A stretch of 64,000 bases of DNA from the NCBI GenBank assembly GCA_965263365.1, contig OZ253672.1:310001-374000 (forward strand), in the 5' to 3' direction. A program made the position numbers and the translations under genes. Shown here piece by piece: positions 52,059-60,805 of the stretch. Every line of letters begins with the position of its first letter. Position 1 is the first letter of the stretch. Under the pieces are notes generated by a model. That model saw only the letters and a program-made list of their open reading frames with translations, was not told where the DNA came from and searched no databases. The DNA comes from CANMUM01 sp965263365. GTDB lineage: Bacteria; Pseudomonadota; Alphaproteobacteria; Rhodobacterales; Rhodobacteraceae.

Positions 52059-53141
52059 TTATTGAGGAATTTCGCCCACGAGCCCTTCGACATAGAAATC
52101 CATGCTAAGCAGGTCTTCGTCAGGAGCTGTTTCACCTTCGGCAAGCCAAGGCGAACCATCTTGCTTATTAATCGGTCCTGTAAATGGATGTAGCTCGCCC
52201 GATTCGATAGCCGCTTGTGCCGCTTGTGCTTGCTCTATAAGTTCGGCTGGAAGTTGGTCGCTATAATCCGACATATGAACCATATCATCTGCAAAGCCGC
52301 CCCATGTGTCAGTAGACTCCCAAGTTCCGTCAAGAACTGCTTGAGTGCGTGCGATATAGTAATCATTCCAGTTGTCGATAATGGAAGTCAGTTGAGCATT
52401 TGGCCCAAAGTTGATCATATCTGATGCTTGACCAAAGGCTTTGATGCCCTTTTCTTCTGCAATTGTCATCGCAGCCGGACTATCTGTATGTTGCATGATT
52501 ACGTCGACACCTTGGTCGATGAGTGCATTTGCCGCGTCCGCCTCTTTGGCGGGGTCAAACCAAGTTGAAACCCAGACAACTTTGAATTCCACGTCAGGGT
52601 TTACTGATTTCGCAGCTAGATATGCAGCATTAATGCCGCGCACAACTTCTGGAATTGGAAAAGACGCTATGTAACCTACTTTATTAGTTTCAGTTTCTTG
52701 GCCAGCGATCAGGCCCAGAATGTGACGCCCTTCATAAAAGCGAGATGAATATGTCGACACATTATCGGCACGCTTAAAGCCAGTCGCGTGCTCAAATTTT
52801 ACCTCTGGAAATTCTTCGGCCGCTTTAAGTGTTGCGTCCATATAGCCAAAGCTTGTGGTGAAAATTAAATCAGTGCCAGATTGTGCCATTTGGCGAAGAA
52901 CGCGCTCAGCATCTGCACCTTCTGGAACGCTTTCAACATAGAGCGTTTCAACGGCGTCGCCAAATTTTTCTTCAACTGCTAAGCGTCCTTGATCATGTTG
53001 ATAACTCCAACCAAAATCTCCAGTAGGACCTACGTAAATGAATCCGATTTTTAAAGGATCATCGGCGGCTACACTCATTGTGCTTAGTCCAAATGTGAGA
53101 GCAGCTGTCGTGACAGTTAGTAAATTGCGACGGTTAAACAT
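52059..53141 (-). CDS. BMP-family ABC transporter substrate-binding protein (nucleoside-type)
   Basis: This is a periplasmic binding protein of the Bmp/PnrA family, which bind nucleosides or related compounds. From ATG 53141 (AGAGGAAAG upstream) it has 360 residues with a signal peptide ending VAADDPLK. The BMP body includes KIGFIYVGPTGDFGWSYQHD, TSFGYMDATLKAAEEFPEVK, VGYIASFPIPEVVRGINA and GVDVIMQHTDSPAAM. The frame from 53237 is an over-extension. It is the last gene after the ATPase and two permease genes, completing a NupNOPQ/YufNOPQ-type importer. Confidence 0.92.
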   Translation of the reverse strand: MFNRRNLLTVTTAALTFGLSTMSVAADDPLKIGFIYVGPTGDFGWSYQHDQGRLAVEEKFGDAVETLYVESVPEGADAERVLRQMAQSGTDLIFTTSFGYMDATLKAAEEFPEVKFEHATGFKRADNVSTYSSRFYEGRHILGLIAGQETETNKVGYIASFPIPEVVRGINAAYLAAKSVNPDVEFKVVWVSTWFDPAKEADAANALIDQGVDVIMQHTDSPAAMTIAEEKGIKAFGQASDMINFGPNAQLTSIIDNWNDYYIARTQAVLDGTWESTDTWGGFADDMVHMSDYSDQLPAELIEQAQAAQAAIESGELHPFTGPINKQDGSPWLAEGETAPDEDLLSMDFYVEGLVGEIPQ

Positions 53142-53208
53142 ATTTTCTTTCCTCTCTTTTTCTACAAAGACTTTATTATGAGTGGGCTTGGTTTTCAACT
53201 GATTCGAA

Positions 53209-54135
53209 CTAAGATTTGGGCTGAAAAATTTGTCCAAGTGTGCCAGGCGCTTCTGATTGCGTATCGCGTAGCGAAATTAAGACGAGAACAATAATTGTCA
53301 TGACGTAAGGCATCATCGCCAGATATTCGGCTTGAATTTGAACACCAATGATCTGCAAGTTGATTTCAGCGGAAATAAATATACCAAATAGATAAGCACC
53401 AATCAGGACACGTAGGGGCTTCCAAGAGCCAAATACAACAAGGGCGAGCGCAATCCAGCCAATCCCTGCTGTCATTCCTTCAGTCCATTGGGGCACTCTT
53501 ACCAAAGAGATAAATGCCCCCCCAAGACCTGCCATGAAGCCGCCAAAAGAGATTGCCATAATGCGTATTCGAATAACGTTGTAACCAATCGAATGAGCGG
53601 CGTAATGGTTTTCTCCGACCGCTCTTAAAACGAGTCCTTTGCGTGAGTGTTTTAGAAATTTCCACATCAAAAACACAGTAAAGAATGATATCAATACAAA
53701 TGCAGCACCAAGAATGGTTACGTCCTTTAGCGGCTCAATAAAGGTGAGTTTGCTGGTCACGGGTGGTTTGACACCTTCATAGTTTTGTCCGATCAAGGCA
53801 GCCACGCCCAGACCGAACATAGTTAGGGCAAGCCCAGTTGCGACTTGATTGGTATGTAGGCGCTGTGTGAGAATTGAAAAAATAACTGACAAAAACATCC
53901 CGCTAATGCCACCAAAGAGCATTCCTAGGAAGGGGTTGCCAGTTTCAACGGCTATCGCAAAACCTCCTACCGCTCCCATAATCATCATACCTTCAACGCC
54001 TAGATTCAGAACACCTGCTTTTTCAACAATTAGTTCGCCAAGAGCTGCCAAAACAAGCGGCGTCGACGCTAACATTAGGGCGACGATCAGTTTTATGAGA
54101 TCAATTTCAAAAGCGGGCACGACGAGACTAAACAT
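53209..54135 (-). CDS. ABC transporter permease, BMP-system subunit 2
   Basis: The 308-residue membrane protein has about nine hydrophobic segments and belongs to the BPD_transp_2 (LivH/RbsC-like) fold. The landmarks LVLAALGELIVEKAGVLNLG and GVEGMMIMGAVGGFAIAVET are typical of the second permease in nucleoside (NupQ/YufQ) and similar systems. It follows the other permease gene with a 1-base gap. The binding protein starts 67 bases downstream, in the common order of these operons. Confidence 0.92.
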   Translation of the reverse strand: MFSLVVPAFEIDLIKLIVALMLASTPLVLAALGELIVEKAGVLNLGVEGMMIMGAVGGFAIAVETGNPFLGMLFGGISGMFLSVIFSILTQRLHTNQVATGLALTMFGLGVAALIGQNYEGVKPPVTSKLTFIEPLKDVTILGAAFVLISFFTVFLMWKFLKHSRKGLVLRAVGENHYAAHSIGYNVIRIRIMAISFGGFMAGLGGAFISLVRVPQWTEGMTAGIGWIALALVVFGSWKPLRVLIGAYLFGIFISAEINLQIIGVQIQAEYLAMMPYVMTIIVLVLISLRDTQSEAPGTLGQIFQPKS

Positions 54136-54136
54136 A

Positions 54137-55195
54137 TTACGTACCTATCTTAATTTTGTAGCGGCCAAATATTTCAACCCCGAGCAGACAAAAAAGCATA
54201 ATTCCTTGCACAACCTGTACAGAAGCTGCAGGAAGGCGCATAAAAATTTGCGCTGTTTCACCGCCAATATATGTTATGGCTATGATGAGAGCGGCAAATA
54301 TGATCGCAACTGGATTTAATCGCCCTAAAAATGCGACAATGATCGCAGTGAAGCCATAAAAGGTCGGTAAGCTTGGTGTGAGTTGCCCAATTGGCCCCGC
54401 AACTTCAAACATTCCTGCAAGTCCTGCAAGCGCTCCGCCAAGACCCAGGGTAAAATATACCATTTGCTTTTCATTTACGCCGGCATAACGTGCCGCTCTT
54501 GGTGCTTGCCCAGCCACACGAATGCTAAATCCAATACGATGCCAACGCATAAAAATGGCGGCACCGATTGCGATAATGAACGAGATGAAAACGCCTAAAT
54601 GGACTCGCGTGTCCGAGATCATAATCGGTAAAATTGCACCATCTTGAAATATTCGCGATTGCGGAAAACTTAGGCCGTCTGGGTCTTTGAGTATTCCTGA
54701 AACGACAATCCGCAATGTTAAATCAGCGACATACACAAGCATGAGCGAAACGAGAATTTCAGATGTTTTAAATTGAACTTTTAGAAAAGCAGGAATAAAT
54801 GCCCAAAGCATGCCAAAAATCATTCCCGCAATTGCCATGGCCGGCAAAAGAAAAACACTATTGGAAGGGTAGAAGAACATGGCGACAGCGCTCGCGCCAA
54901 TCGCACCTAGTATATATTGACCTTCGGCACCAATATTCCAAATATTCGCACGAAACCCGATCGCTAGGCCCGTAGCAATTAATAAAAGAGGTGAAGCTTT
55001 CACAAGAATTTCGGGACGAGAGTAGCTATCGAATAGGGGACTGATAAAAAGTGTGTAGACAGTTTGCCAAGCGTTTTCTGTTAAAAAAGTAAAGAGCAAA
55101 GCACTCAACAGCATTGTGAGCGCAATCGCTAGAATAGGAAGTAGATAAGTGATGGAAGGATGCGTATATATTCGCGGTTCGAGAACAATTTTCAT
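54137..55195 (-). CDS. ABC transporter permease, BMP-system subunit 1
   Basis: The 352-residue inner-membrane permease is of the BPD_transp_2 family. Its landmarks are ASPLLLIATGLAIGFRANIW, NIGAEGQYILGAIGASAVA and GALAGLAGMFEVAGPIGQLT. It resembles NupP/YufP. Its ATG overlaps the ATPase stop by 4 bases (ATGA), so the genes are translationally coupled. About ten membrane spans are predicted. Confidence 0.92.
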   Translation of the reverse strand: MKIVLEPRIYTHPSITYLLPILAIALTMLLSALLFTFLTENAWQTVYTLFISPLFDSYSRPEILVKASPLLLIATGLAIGFRANIWNIGAEGQYILGAIGASAVAMFFYPSNSVFLLPAMAIAGMIFGMLWAFIPAFLKVQFKTSEILVSLMLVYVADLTLRIVVSGILKDPDGLSFPQSRIFQDGAILPIMISDTRVHLGVFISFIIAIGAAIFMRWHRIGFSIRVAGQAPRAARYAGVNEKQMVYFTLGLGGALAGLAGMFEVAGPIGQLTPSLPTFYGFTAIIVAFLGRLNPVAIIFAALIIAITYIGGETAQIFMRLPAASVQVVQGIMLFCLLGVEIFGRYKIKIGT

Positions 55196-56691
55196 GCGAA
55201 GTGTCCTCCCATTAATTCACCAAGTTTATTAAGTTCGACACTCTCGATATTAAAAATGGGCGAAAGGCGGCCTTCACAAAGCGCAGAGATACGATCGGAA
55301 AGTTCATAGAGTTCATCGAGATCTTGAGAAATCACAATGACGCCCGCGCCCGAGTTCGCTAGATCTCGAATGGCTTGGCGAATAAAACCAGCAGCCGCAG
55401 CATCAACGCCCCATGTTGGCTGATTGACAACAAAAACTTCAGGGGATTGCGATATTTCTCGCCCGACAACAAATTTTTGTAAATTCCCTCCAGAAAGTGC
55501 ACTTGCCTTTACGTGTGTTCCTGAAGTGCGCACATCGAATTTGCTCACAATATTTTTAGCGAAGTCATTTGCTTTTTTCCAACTTAGCCAATTTTTATAT
55601 GATAATTTGCCTCTGTCTTGCCCCGTCAGCATTGCATTTTCAAGTAATGTCATGCTTGGCACGGCAGCGTGACCTAGACGCTCTTCAGGTGCGCAAATTA
55701 ATCCAAGCTGACGCCGTTTTCGCGCAGGCATGTCGGAAATATCATTAAAACCTTTGAACTTTAATCGCCCTGAATCGGGCTTGATTTCGCCAGTGAGTAC
55801 AGCGAGCAATTCGTCTTGACCGCTCCCAGCAACACCAGCAATACCAAGAATTTCACCTTTGTGTAATTCAATGTTTATGTCTTTTAATTTTGTGCCAAAA
55901 TTATGTTGGGGAGAAAGCGAGATATTATTCACGTTTAAAACGACCTCGCCCTTTGTGATGGAACGTTGGCTAGGTTCAATGAGCGCGTCACCAACCATCA
56001 TTTCAGCGAGTGCACGTGCCGATTGTTGGCGAGGATTGCAATTTCCAACCACCTTGCCGTGACGCAGTATCGTTGCATGATCACAAAGTGTACGAATTTC
56101 TTCAAGTTTATGGGAAATGTACAAAATGGCTACGCCCTGTGCTCGAAGTGCTTCTAAAGTGTTGAATAGTTGTTGTACTTCACTTGGGGTTAGGACTGAA
56201 GTGGGTTCATCCATGATCAAAAGCTTTGGGTTTTGTAAAAGACATCTTACAATTTCAACTCTTTGACGCTCTCCTGCCGAGAGTTTTCCAACAACGCTCC
56301 TTGGATCAAGAGGAAGTCCGTAGCTTTGGGATAATTCTTTTATACGTTCGATGATTTCTTTGCGAGAAAGCTCTGTTTCAAAGCCCACTTCAATATTTTC
56401 AGCGACGGTCAGAGCGTCAAACAAAGAGAAATGCTGGAACACCATGCCAATCCCAAGGTTGCGTGCCGACTTCGGATCCGTTGGCTCAAAATTTTCACCC
56501 ATGAATTTCATATGACCAGAAGTCGGGTTGACGAGACCGTAGATCATTTTGACCAATGTTGATTTTCCGGCACCGTTTTCTCCCAAGAGCGCGTGAATCG
56601 AAGAGTATTCAATTTTGAGCGAAACTTGATCATTTGCTACAACGCCAGGATATTCTTTTGTCAGTGCGTGAGCTTCAAATATTGTCTGCAT
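55192..56691 (-). CDS. ABC transporter ATP-binding protein with two nucleotide-binding domains (BMP system)
   Basis: The 499-residue cytoplasmic ATPase is of the RbsA/MglA/NupO type. The first domain has canonical Walker A LLGENGAGKSTLV (about 35-47), signature KLSAGERQRVEIVRCLL and Walker B LLIMDEPTSVLT. The second has a degenerate Walker A (GVAGSGQDELLAVLTG) and signature ALSGGNLQKFVVGREIS, a known asymmetry in this family. It is the first gene of the operon ATPase-permease-permease-binding protein. Solute class (purine nucleosides or similar) is inferred from the family. Confidence 0.93.
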   Translation of the reverse strand: MQTIFEAHALTKEYPGVVANDQVSLKIEYSSIHALLGENGAGKSTLVKMIYGLVNPTSGHMKFMGENFEPTDPKSARNLGIGMVFQHFSLFDALTVAENIEVGFETELSRKEIIERIKELSQSYGLPLDPRSVVGKLSAGERQRVEIVRCLLQNPKLLIMDEPTSVLTPSEVQQLFNTLEALRAQGVAILYISHKLEEIRTLCDHATILRHGKVVGNCNPRQQSARALAEMMVGDALIEPSQRSITKGEVVLNVNNISLSPQHNFGTKLKDINIELHKGEILGIAGVAGSGQDELLAVLTGEIKPDSGRLKFKGFNDISDMPARKRRQLGLICAPEERLGHAAVPSMTLLENAMLTGQDRGKLSYKNWLSWKKANDFAKNIVSKFDVRTSGTHVKASALSGGNLQKFVVGREISQSPEVFVVNQPTWGVDAAAAGFIRQAIRDLANSGAGVIVISQDLDELYELSDRISALCEGRLSPIFNIESVELNKLGELMGGHFA

Positions 56692-56746
56692 TAATGATCA
56701 GTCTTTTTTTTGAGCAACTTAGCGTTTGAAAAATTGGCTGACAAGA

Positions 56747-57352
56747 TCAATTTATTTTTGAGATCGGTTTAATTGCTTTTAAAGTCGTTTCAAGATCGCC
56801 ATACCCGGTCATGCGTCGTTCATATGTTAGACCTAATTTTTGCGCGCTTTCTTCCGCTTTTTTGTCCAGCTCAGGGTCTTGAGATTGTGCGAGGTAAATT
56901 AGTTTTTCGTAATTTCCAAACATCATTGATATGAGTTCGGGATGCTTGTCAAATCCCATGGGTTTCCAAACAAAAGCGTCAAATTGGCGAACTAAAAAAT
57001 CAGTTAAATAGAATGCGGTTAATTCGTCTTCTTGGCGTTGTTCAAAAGCAAAATTACCGTCGAAGAATGAATAACAGTGTGGGCCCTCAATCATTTGAAT
57101 GCCCATCTCATTACAAGCAGTCTTGAGTTGACCGCCAGTGCCACAATCTGCGTACGCCACGAAAATGTCTTGATATTGCGGTCGATATTTAATTACGGCT
57201 TCTCGGACCGCACTTGTGATTTTTTCGGGAAATAAATGTAGATTCGCGGGTAAACAGTGAAGCTCTAGATGGTCGAGTTTATTGGTTTCGAAAATATCTA
57301 AAATTTCTTTGGCGAGGGCGCCGCAAGCGAGAACTAAAATTTTGCCGTGCAT
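56747..57352 (-). CDS. DUF1638 protein
   Basis: A soluble 201-residue protein when started at ATG 57352 (AAGGG upstream); the frame from 57487 adds an unlikely N terminus. It shows DUF1638 landmarks: KILVLACGALAKEILDIF, VAYADCGTGGQLKTACNEM, EGPHCYSFFDGNFAFEQRQ and FVWKPMGFDKHPELISMMFG. Conserved Cys and His residues hint at a metal or corrinoid-related site. In other bacteria DUF1638 genes sit with corrinoid methyltransferases and their activators. Here the linked genes are the BMP transporter and a DUF4445 activator-like protein. The function is unknown. Confidence 0.82.
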   Translation of the reverse strand: MHGKILVLACGALAKEILDIFETNKLDHLELHCLPANLHLFPEKITSAVREAVIKYRPQYQDIFVAYADCGTGGQLKTACNEMGIQMIEGPHCYSFFDGNFAFEQRQEDELTAFYLTDFLVRQFDAFVWKPMGFDKHPELISMMFGNYEKLIYLAQSQDPELDKKAEESAQKLGLTYERRMTGYGDLETTLKAIKPISKIN

Positions 57353-57615
57353 TTGTATAAACCCTTTCGCAATCTCGTTCGAACACACAACTAATGAATA
57401 TTTACAATCGTCCTTTGGTCGAAGCGCGCGCGGAATTCTAATCGTGCTTCGCGAAATTTTAACTAAAGAAATTGATACTGCAAGCAAAATGAGCTGAGTG
57501 AGCGTTTTAATTTAATCCGTCGGTTTAGCACGCTTGAGAGGAATGTAGATTTGCTGAGCTTGATTGCGTTTAATTACGTCGCGCTTGATTGTTTAATAGT
57601 AGTGTCTAAATAATT

Positions 57616-57652
57616 TCGAAATTATGATTTATAATGTCGAAATTATGATTTT
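57616..57652. repeat. Direct repeat upstream of the ribosomal protein operon
   Basis: TCGAAATTATGATTT occurs at 57616-57630 and 57637-57651, a 21-bp (two helical turns) phase, about 60 bases upstream of the candidate rpmC promoter. That spacing and phase suit a regulator-binding site, although a chance AT-rich repeat cannot be excluded. Confidence 0.5.
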
Positions 57653-57706
57653 TACGCGAATTAGAGAATTATCTGACTTTCACGAAAAAAAGCACATTGT
57701 CGCCCC

Positions 57707-57735
57707 TTGTCAAAAGCACAATTTATGTCTATAGA
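57707..57735 (+). promoter_or_regulatory. Candidate sigma-70 promoter of the rpmC-rpmD operon
   Basis: TTGTCA (57707-57712) and TATAGA (57730-57735) have exactly 17 bases between them, about 75 bases upstream of the rpmC start. It would give this ribosomal cluster its own transcription start, independent of an S10-type upstream region. Confidence 0.6.
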
Positions 57736-57811
57736 CGCGCAATACTCAAAACCCACCAGAATCAATTGTTACGTTTTTTCGGCAATCTGGTGATTATTTA
57801 AGGAAACCACG

Positions 57812-58006
57812 ATGAAAGCTTCAGAGCTTAAAGACAAATCGTCTGACGAATTACAGGATATGCTTGTTGGATTGAAAAAAGAGGCGTTTAATCTCCGCTT
57901 CCAAGCAGCGACGGGTCAACTTGAGAACAGTGCACGTATACGTCAAGTTAAGCGTGATGTTGCGCGTGTTATGACCTTCCTTAACCAAGCAAAAAAGGAG
58001 GCCTAG
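57812..58006 (+). CDS. rpmC: 50S ribosomal protein L29
   Basis: The 64-residue protein is the normal L29 helical hairpin, starting MKASELKDKSSDELQDMLVG and continuing FNLRFQAATGQLENSARIR. It lies near the peptide exit of the ribosome. AAGGA precedes ATG. It is the first gene of this cluster; in most bacteria it would follow rplP, but here a promoter region and an opposite-strand gene lie upstream. Confidence 0.97.
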   Translation: MKASELKDKSSDELQDMLVGLKKEAFNLRFQAATGQLENSARIRQVKRDVARVMTFLNQAKKEA

Positions 58007-58237
58007 ATGCCACGTCGAATTCTTCAAGGTACCGTTGTTAGTGATAAAAATTCACAAACAGTTACAGTTTTAGTTGAGCGTCGTTTCAAACACCCTGTTT
58101 TGAAAAAGACAGTCCGTTCATCTAAAAAATATCGCGCACATGACGTGAAAGACCAATTCAAGGTTGGTGATGTTGTTCAGATTGTTGAATGCGCACCAAT
58201 TTCGAAAACAAAGCGTTGGCAAGTCCTCGAGGGCTAG
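58007..58237 (+). CDS. rpsQ: 30S ribosomal protein S17
   Basis: The 76-residue primary 16S rRNA-binding protein with an OB fold. It starts MPRRILQGTVVSDKNSQTVT and has the family stretch KYRAHDVKDQFKVGDVV. The ATG follows the rpmC stop with no gap. The length is typical for Alphaproteobacteria, which lack the longer C-terminal tail. Confidence 0.97.
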   Translation: MPRRILQGTVVSDKNSQTVTVLVERRFKHPVLKKTVRSSKKYRAHDVKDQFKVGDVVQIVECAPISKTKRWQVLEG

Positions 58238-58290
58238 TCAATTAATTTTAACGAAACCGTGAGACGGGTTCTCACAGGTCGGAGGCTAAA

Positions 58291-58659
58291 ATGATCCAGA
58301 TGCAAACAAATCTGGATGTTGCTGATAATTCAGGCGCTCGCCGTGTTCAGTGCATCAAGGTTTTAGGCGGTTCCAAGCGCAAATATGCAAGCGTTGGAGA
58401 TGTTATTGTTGTTTCTGTTAAAGAAGCAGCGCCACGCGGACGTGTTAAGAAAGGCGATGTGCGCAAAGCTGTCGTCGTGCGTACTGCAAAAGAAGTTCAT
58501 CGTGAAGATGGCACAACAATTCGTTTTGACTCTAATGCAGCCGTGATTCTAAATAATGCGGGTGAGCCAGTTGGAACGCGTATTTTTGGTCCAGTTGTTC
58601 GCGAGCTTCGTGCTAAAAATTACATGAAAATTATTTCACTTGCTCCGGAGGTGCTTTAA
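58291..58659 (+). CDS. rplN: 50S ribosomal protein L14
   Basis: The 122-residue subunit-interface protein. It starts MIQMQTNLDVADNSGARRVQ and contains GDVIVVSVKEAAPRGRVKKG and the ending RAKNYMKIISLAPEVL. It is separated from rpsQ by 53 bases with a GGAGG ribosome binding site, and followed by rplX with one base between. Confidence 0.98.
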   Translation: MIQMQTNLDVADNSGARRVQCIKVLGGSKRKYASVGDVIVVSVKEAAPRGRVKKGDVRKAVVVRTAKEVHREDGTTIRFDSNAAVILNNAGEPVGTRIFGPVVRELRAKNYMKIISLAPEVL

Positions 58660-58660
58660 G

Positions 58661-58975
58661 ATGGCTGCCAAGCTCCGTAAAGGCGACACCGTTATTGTGA
58701 TTGCGGGTAAAGATAAAGGTCGCGAAGGTGTGATTTCACAAATTCTTACCAAAGAAGGTCGTGCGATCGTAGAAGGTGTTAACATGGTGACACGTCATGA
58801 AAAGCAAACCCAGTCAACTCAAGGTGGTCGCATTCAAAAGCCTGCTGCTATTCAGTTGAGTAATTTGGCGATTAAAGATCCTAAAGAAGGTGTGGCTTCT
58901 CGTGTTGGTTTTAAAATGGAAGGCGACAAAAAAGTACGCTTTGCAAAGAAATCGGGAGCATTGATTGATGGCTGA
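58661..58975 (+). CDS. rplX: 50S ribosomal protein L24
   Basis: The 104-residue KOW-domain protein that helps start large-subunit assembly. It opens MAAKLRKGDTVIVIAGKDKG and contains VNMVTRHEKQTQSTQGGR. ATG 58661 is the correct start; the frame from 58640 runs back into rplN. Its end overlaps the rplE start by 8 bases. Confidence 0.97.
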   Translation: MAAKLRKGDTVIVIAGKDKGREGVISQILTKEGRAIVEGVNMVTRHEKQTQSTQGGRIQKPAAIQLSNLAIKDPKEGVASRVGFKMEGDKKVRFAKKSGALIDG

Positions 58976-59519
58976 TTATACTCCAAGACTACAAACGGTT
59001 TATAGCGACAAAGTCCGCCCAACGCTCAAAGAAGAGTTTGGCTATAAAAACGAAATGATGATCCCAAAGCTTGAGAAAATCGTTTTGAATATGGGTGTCG
59101 GTGAAGCCGTAGCCGATAGTAAGAAGATTAAATCTGCAGCTGAAGATCTTGGTTTGATTGCGGGTCAAAAACCGGTAATCACTAAAGCAAAGAAGTCGAT
59201 CGCAGGTTTTAAAACGCGCGATGGGATGCCGATTGGCGTGAAAGTCACTTTGCGCGGAGCTCAAATGTATGAGTTTTTAGATCGTTTGATAAATATTGCG
59301 ATGCCGCGTATTCGCGATTTTCGTGGTGTTTCAGCGAAGAGCTTTGATGGTCGTGGTAACTACGCGATGGGCTTGAAAGAGCACATCGTTTTCCCTGAGA
59401 TTAACTTTGATAAAGTTGATCAAATGTGGGGCATGGACATTATTATGGTAACAACCGCGAAGACGGATGATGAAGCGCGCTCAATGCTACGTGCCTTCAA
59501 TATGCCGTTCAAAGCTTAG
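58968..59519 (+). CDS. rplE: 50S ribosomal protein L5
   Basis: The 183-residue protein binds 5S rRNA. It starts MADYTPRLQTVYSDKVRPTL. Family segments IVLNMGVGEAVADSKKI and FRGVSAKSFDGRGNYAMGLK are clear. ATG 58968 is preferred over the in-frame TTG at 58965. It overlaps the end of rplX, as is common in this operon. Confidence 0.98.
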   Translation: MADYTPRLQTVYSDKVRPTLKEEFGYKNEMMIPKLEKIVLNMGVGEAVADSKKIKSAAEDLGLIAGQKPVITKAKKSIAGFKTRDGMPIGVKVTLRGAQMYEFLDRLINIAMPRIRDFRGVSAKSFDGRGNYAMGLKEHIVFPEINFDKVDQMWGMDIIMVTTAKTDDEARSMLRAFNMPFKA

Positions 59520-59534
59520 GCGGGAGAAAGTATT

Positions 59535-59840
59535 ATGGCAAAAGTAGCAATGGTAGAACGCGAAAAGAAACGTCAAAAGCTGGTCGCAAAATATGCGAAA
59601 AAGCGTGCGGAACTTAAAGCGATTATTAATGATCAAGAGCGTCCGATGGAAGAGCGTTTCAAAGCGAGCCTAAAGTTGGCTGAACTTCCGCGTGATTCAT
59701 CGCAAACGCGTCTTCACAATCGTTGTGAAGTCACTGGGCGTCCTAAAGCCTATTATCGTAAACTCAAGATGTCGCGGATCGCGCTTCGTGAATTGGCTTC
59801 AAAAGGCCAAATTCCGGGCATGGTCAAGTCGAGCTGGTAA
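59535..59840 (+). CDS. rpsN: 30S ribosomal protein S14 (zinc-independent type)
   Basis: The 101-residue long form of S14, starting MAKVAMVEREKKRQKLVAKY and ending SRIALRELASKGQIPGMVKS-SW. Only a single Cys is present in HNRCEVTGRPKAYYRKL. The CxxC zinc ribbon is absent, so this is the C-minus variant usual in Proteobacteria. It lies between rplE and rpsH. Confidence 0.97.
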   Translation: MAKVAMVEREKKRQKLVAKYAKKRAELKAIINDQERPMEERFKASLKLAELPRDSSQTRLHNRCEVTGRPKAYYRKLKMSRIALRELASKGQIPGMVKSSW

Positions 59841-59852
59841 GGGAGACAGATT

Positions 59853-60251
59853 ATGCCTGTAAGTGATCCGATTGCTGATATGCTCGCTCGTATTCGAAAC
59901 GCTCAAATGCGCTCAAAGTCACAAGTTCGCCTTCCTGCTTCCAAACTATTGGGCTGGGTTCTCGATGTGATGAAAAATGAGGGTTATATCCGCGGTTTCG
60001 AGCAAGTCGAAAATGAAAAAGGACAAAAGGATATTGTCGTGGAACTTAAGTACCATGATGGTCAGCCTGTAATTCGTGAGATGTCACGTGTGTCCAAGCC
60101 CGGTCGACGTGTTTATTCAAACTCACATGACCTTCCACAAGTTCGTCAAGGTTTAGGAGTTGCGATTATCTCAACTTCAAAAGGCGTTATGACCGATGCA
60201 CAAGCGCGTAGCCAAAAAGTTGGCGGCGAAGTCTTGTGCACGTTATTCTAG
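59853..60251 (+). CDS. rpsH: 30S ribosomal protein S8
   Basis: The 132-residue 16S rRNA-binding protein (in E. coli S8 is the translational repressor of the spc operon). It starts MPVSDPIADMLARIRNAQMR and ends TDAQARSQKVGGEVLCTLF. GGGAG precedes ATG. The stop is followed 8 bases later by rplF with a strong AGGAGG. Whether it regulates this truncated operon is not visible. Confidence 0.97.
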   Translation: MPVSDPIADMLARIRNAQMRSKSQVRLPASKLLGWVLDVMKNEGYIRGFEQVENEKGQKDIVVELKYHDGQPVIREMSRVSKPGRRVYSNSHDLPQVRQGLGVAIISTSKGVMTDAQARSQKVGGEVLCTLF

Positions 60252-60259
60252 GAGGTTTT

Positions 60260-60793
60260 ATGTCACGTATTGGTAAGAAACCTGTAGAACTGGTAAATGG
60301 CGTCACAGCAAGTGTGAGCGGTCAAACGGTTGAAGTGAAGGGGCCTAAGGGAACCAGAAGCTTCAAAGCGACAGATGATGTCGAGGTTAAAGTTGAAGAT
60401 AGTCATATCACTGTAACGCCTCGTGGTTCTTCTAAGCGCGCGCGGCAACAGTGGGGAATGACACGTACCCAAATTCAAAATTTGGTAACTGGTGTTACAA
60501 CTGGCTTTAAGAAAGAGCTTGAAATCAGCGGTGTTGGTTATCGTGCTCAAGTTCAAGGAAATGTCCTCAAGTTGGCGCTTGGTTACTCTCATGATGTGGA
60601 TTTTCAAATTCCAAATGGTGTAACCGTTCAAGCACCTAAGCCTACTGAAATTGTAATTGAGGGGATTGATCAGCAACAAGTTGGTCAAGTCGCTGCGGAA
60701 ATTCGTGCCTGGCGAAAGCCAGAGCCTTATAAAGGTAAGGGCATTAAATATGCTGGCGAATATATTTTCCGTAAAGAAGGTAAAAAGAAGTAA
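60260..60793 (+). CDS. rplF: 50S ribosomal protein L6
   Basis: The 177-residue protein with two similar alpha/beta domains near the sarcin-ricin loop. It starts MSRIGKKPVELVNGVTASVS and ends with RKPEPYKGKGIKYAGEYIFR. ATG 60260 with AGGAGG at ideal spacing is the true start; the earlier 60236 is inside rpsH. Confidence 0.98.
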   Translation: MSRIGKKPVELVNGVTASVSGQTVEVKGPKGTRSFKATDDVEVKVEDSHITVTPRGSSKRARQQWGMTRTQIQNLVTGVTTGFKKELEISGVGYRAQVQGNVLKLALGYSHDVDFQIPNGVTVQAPKPTEIVIEGIDQQQVGQVAAEIRAWRKPEPYKGKGIKYAGEYIFRKEGKKK

Positions 60794-60805
60794 GGGTTTA
60801 GAGAT

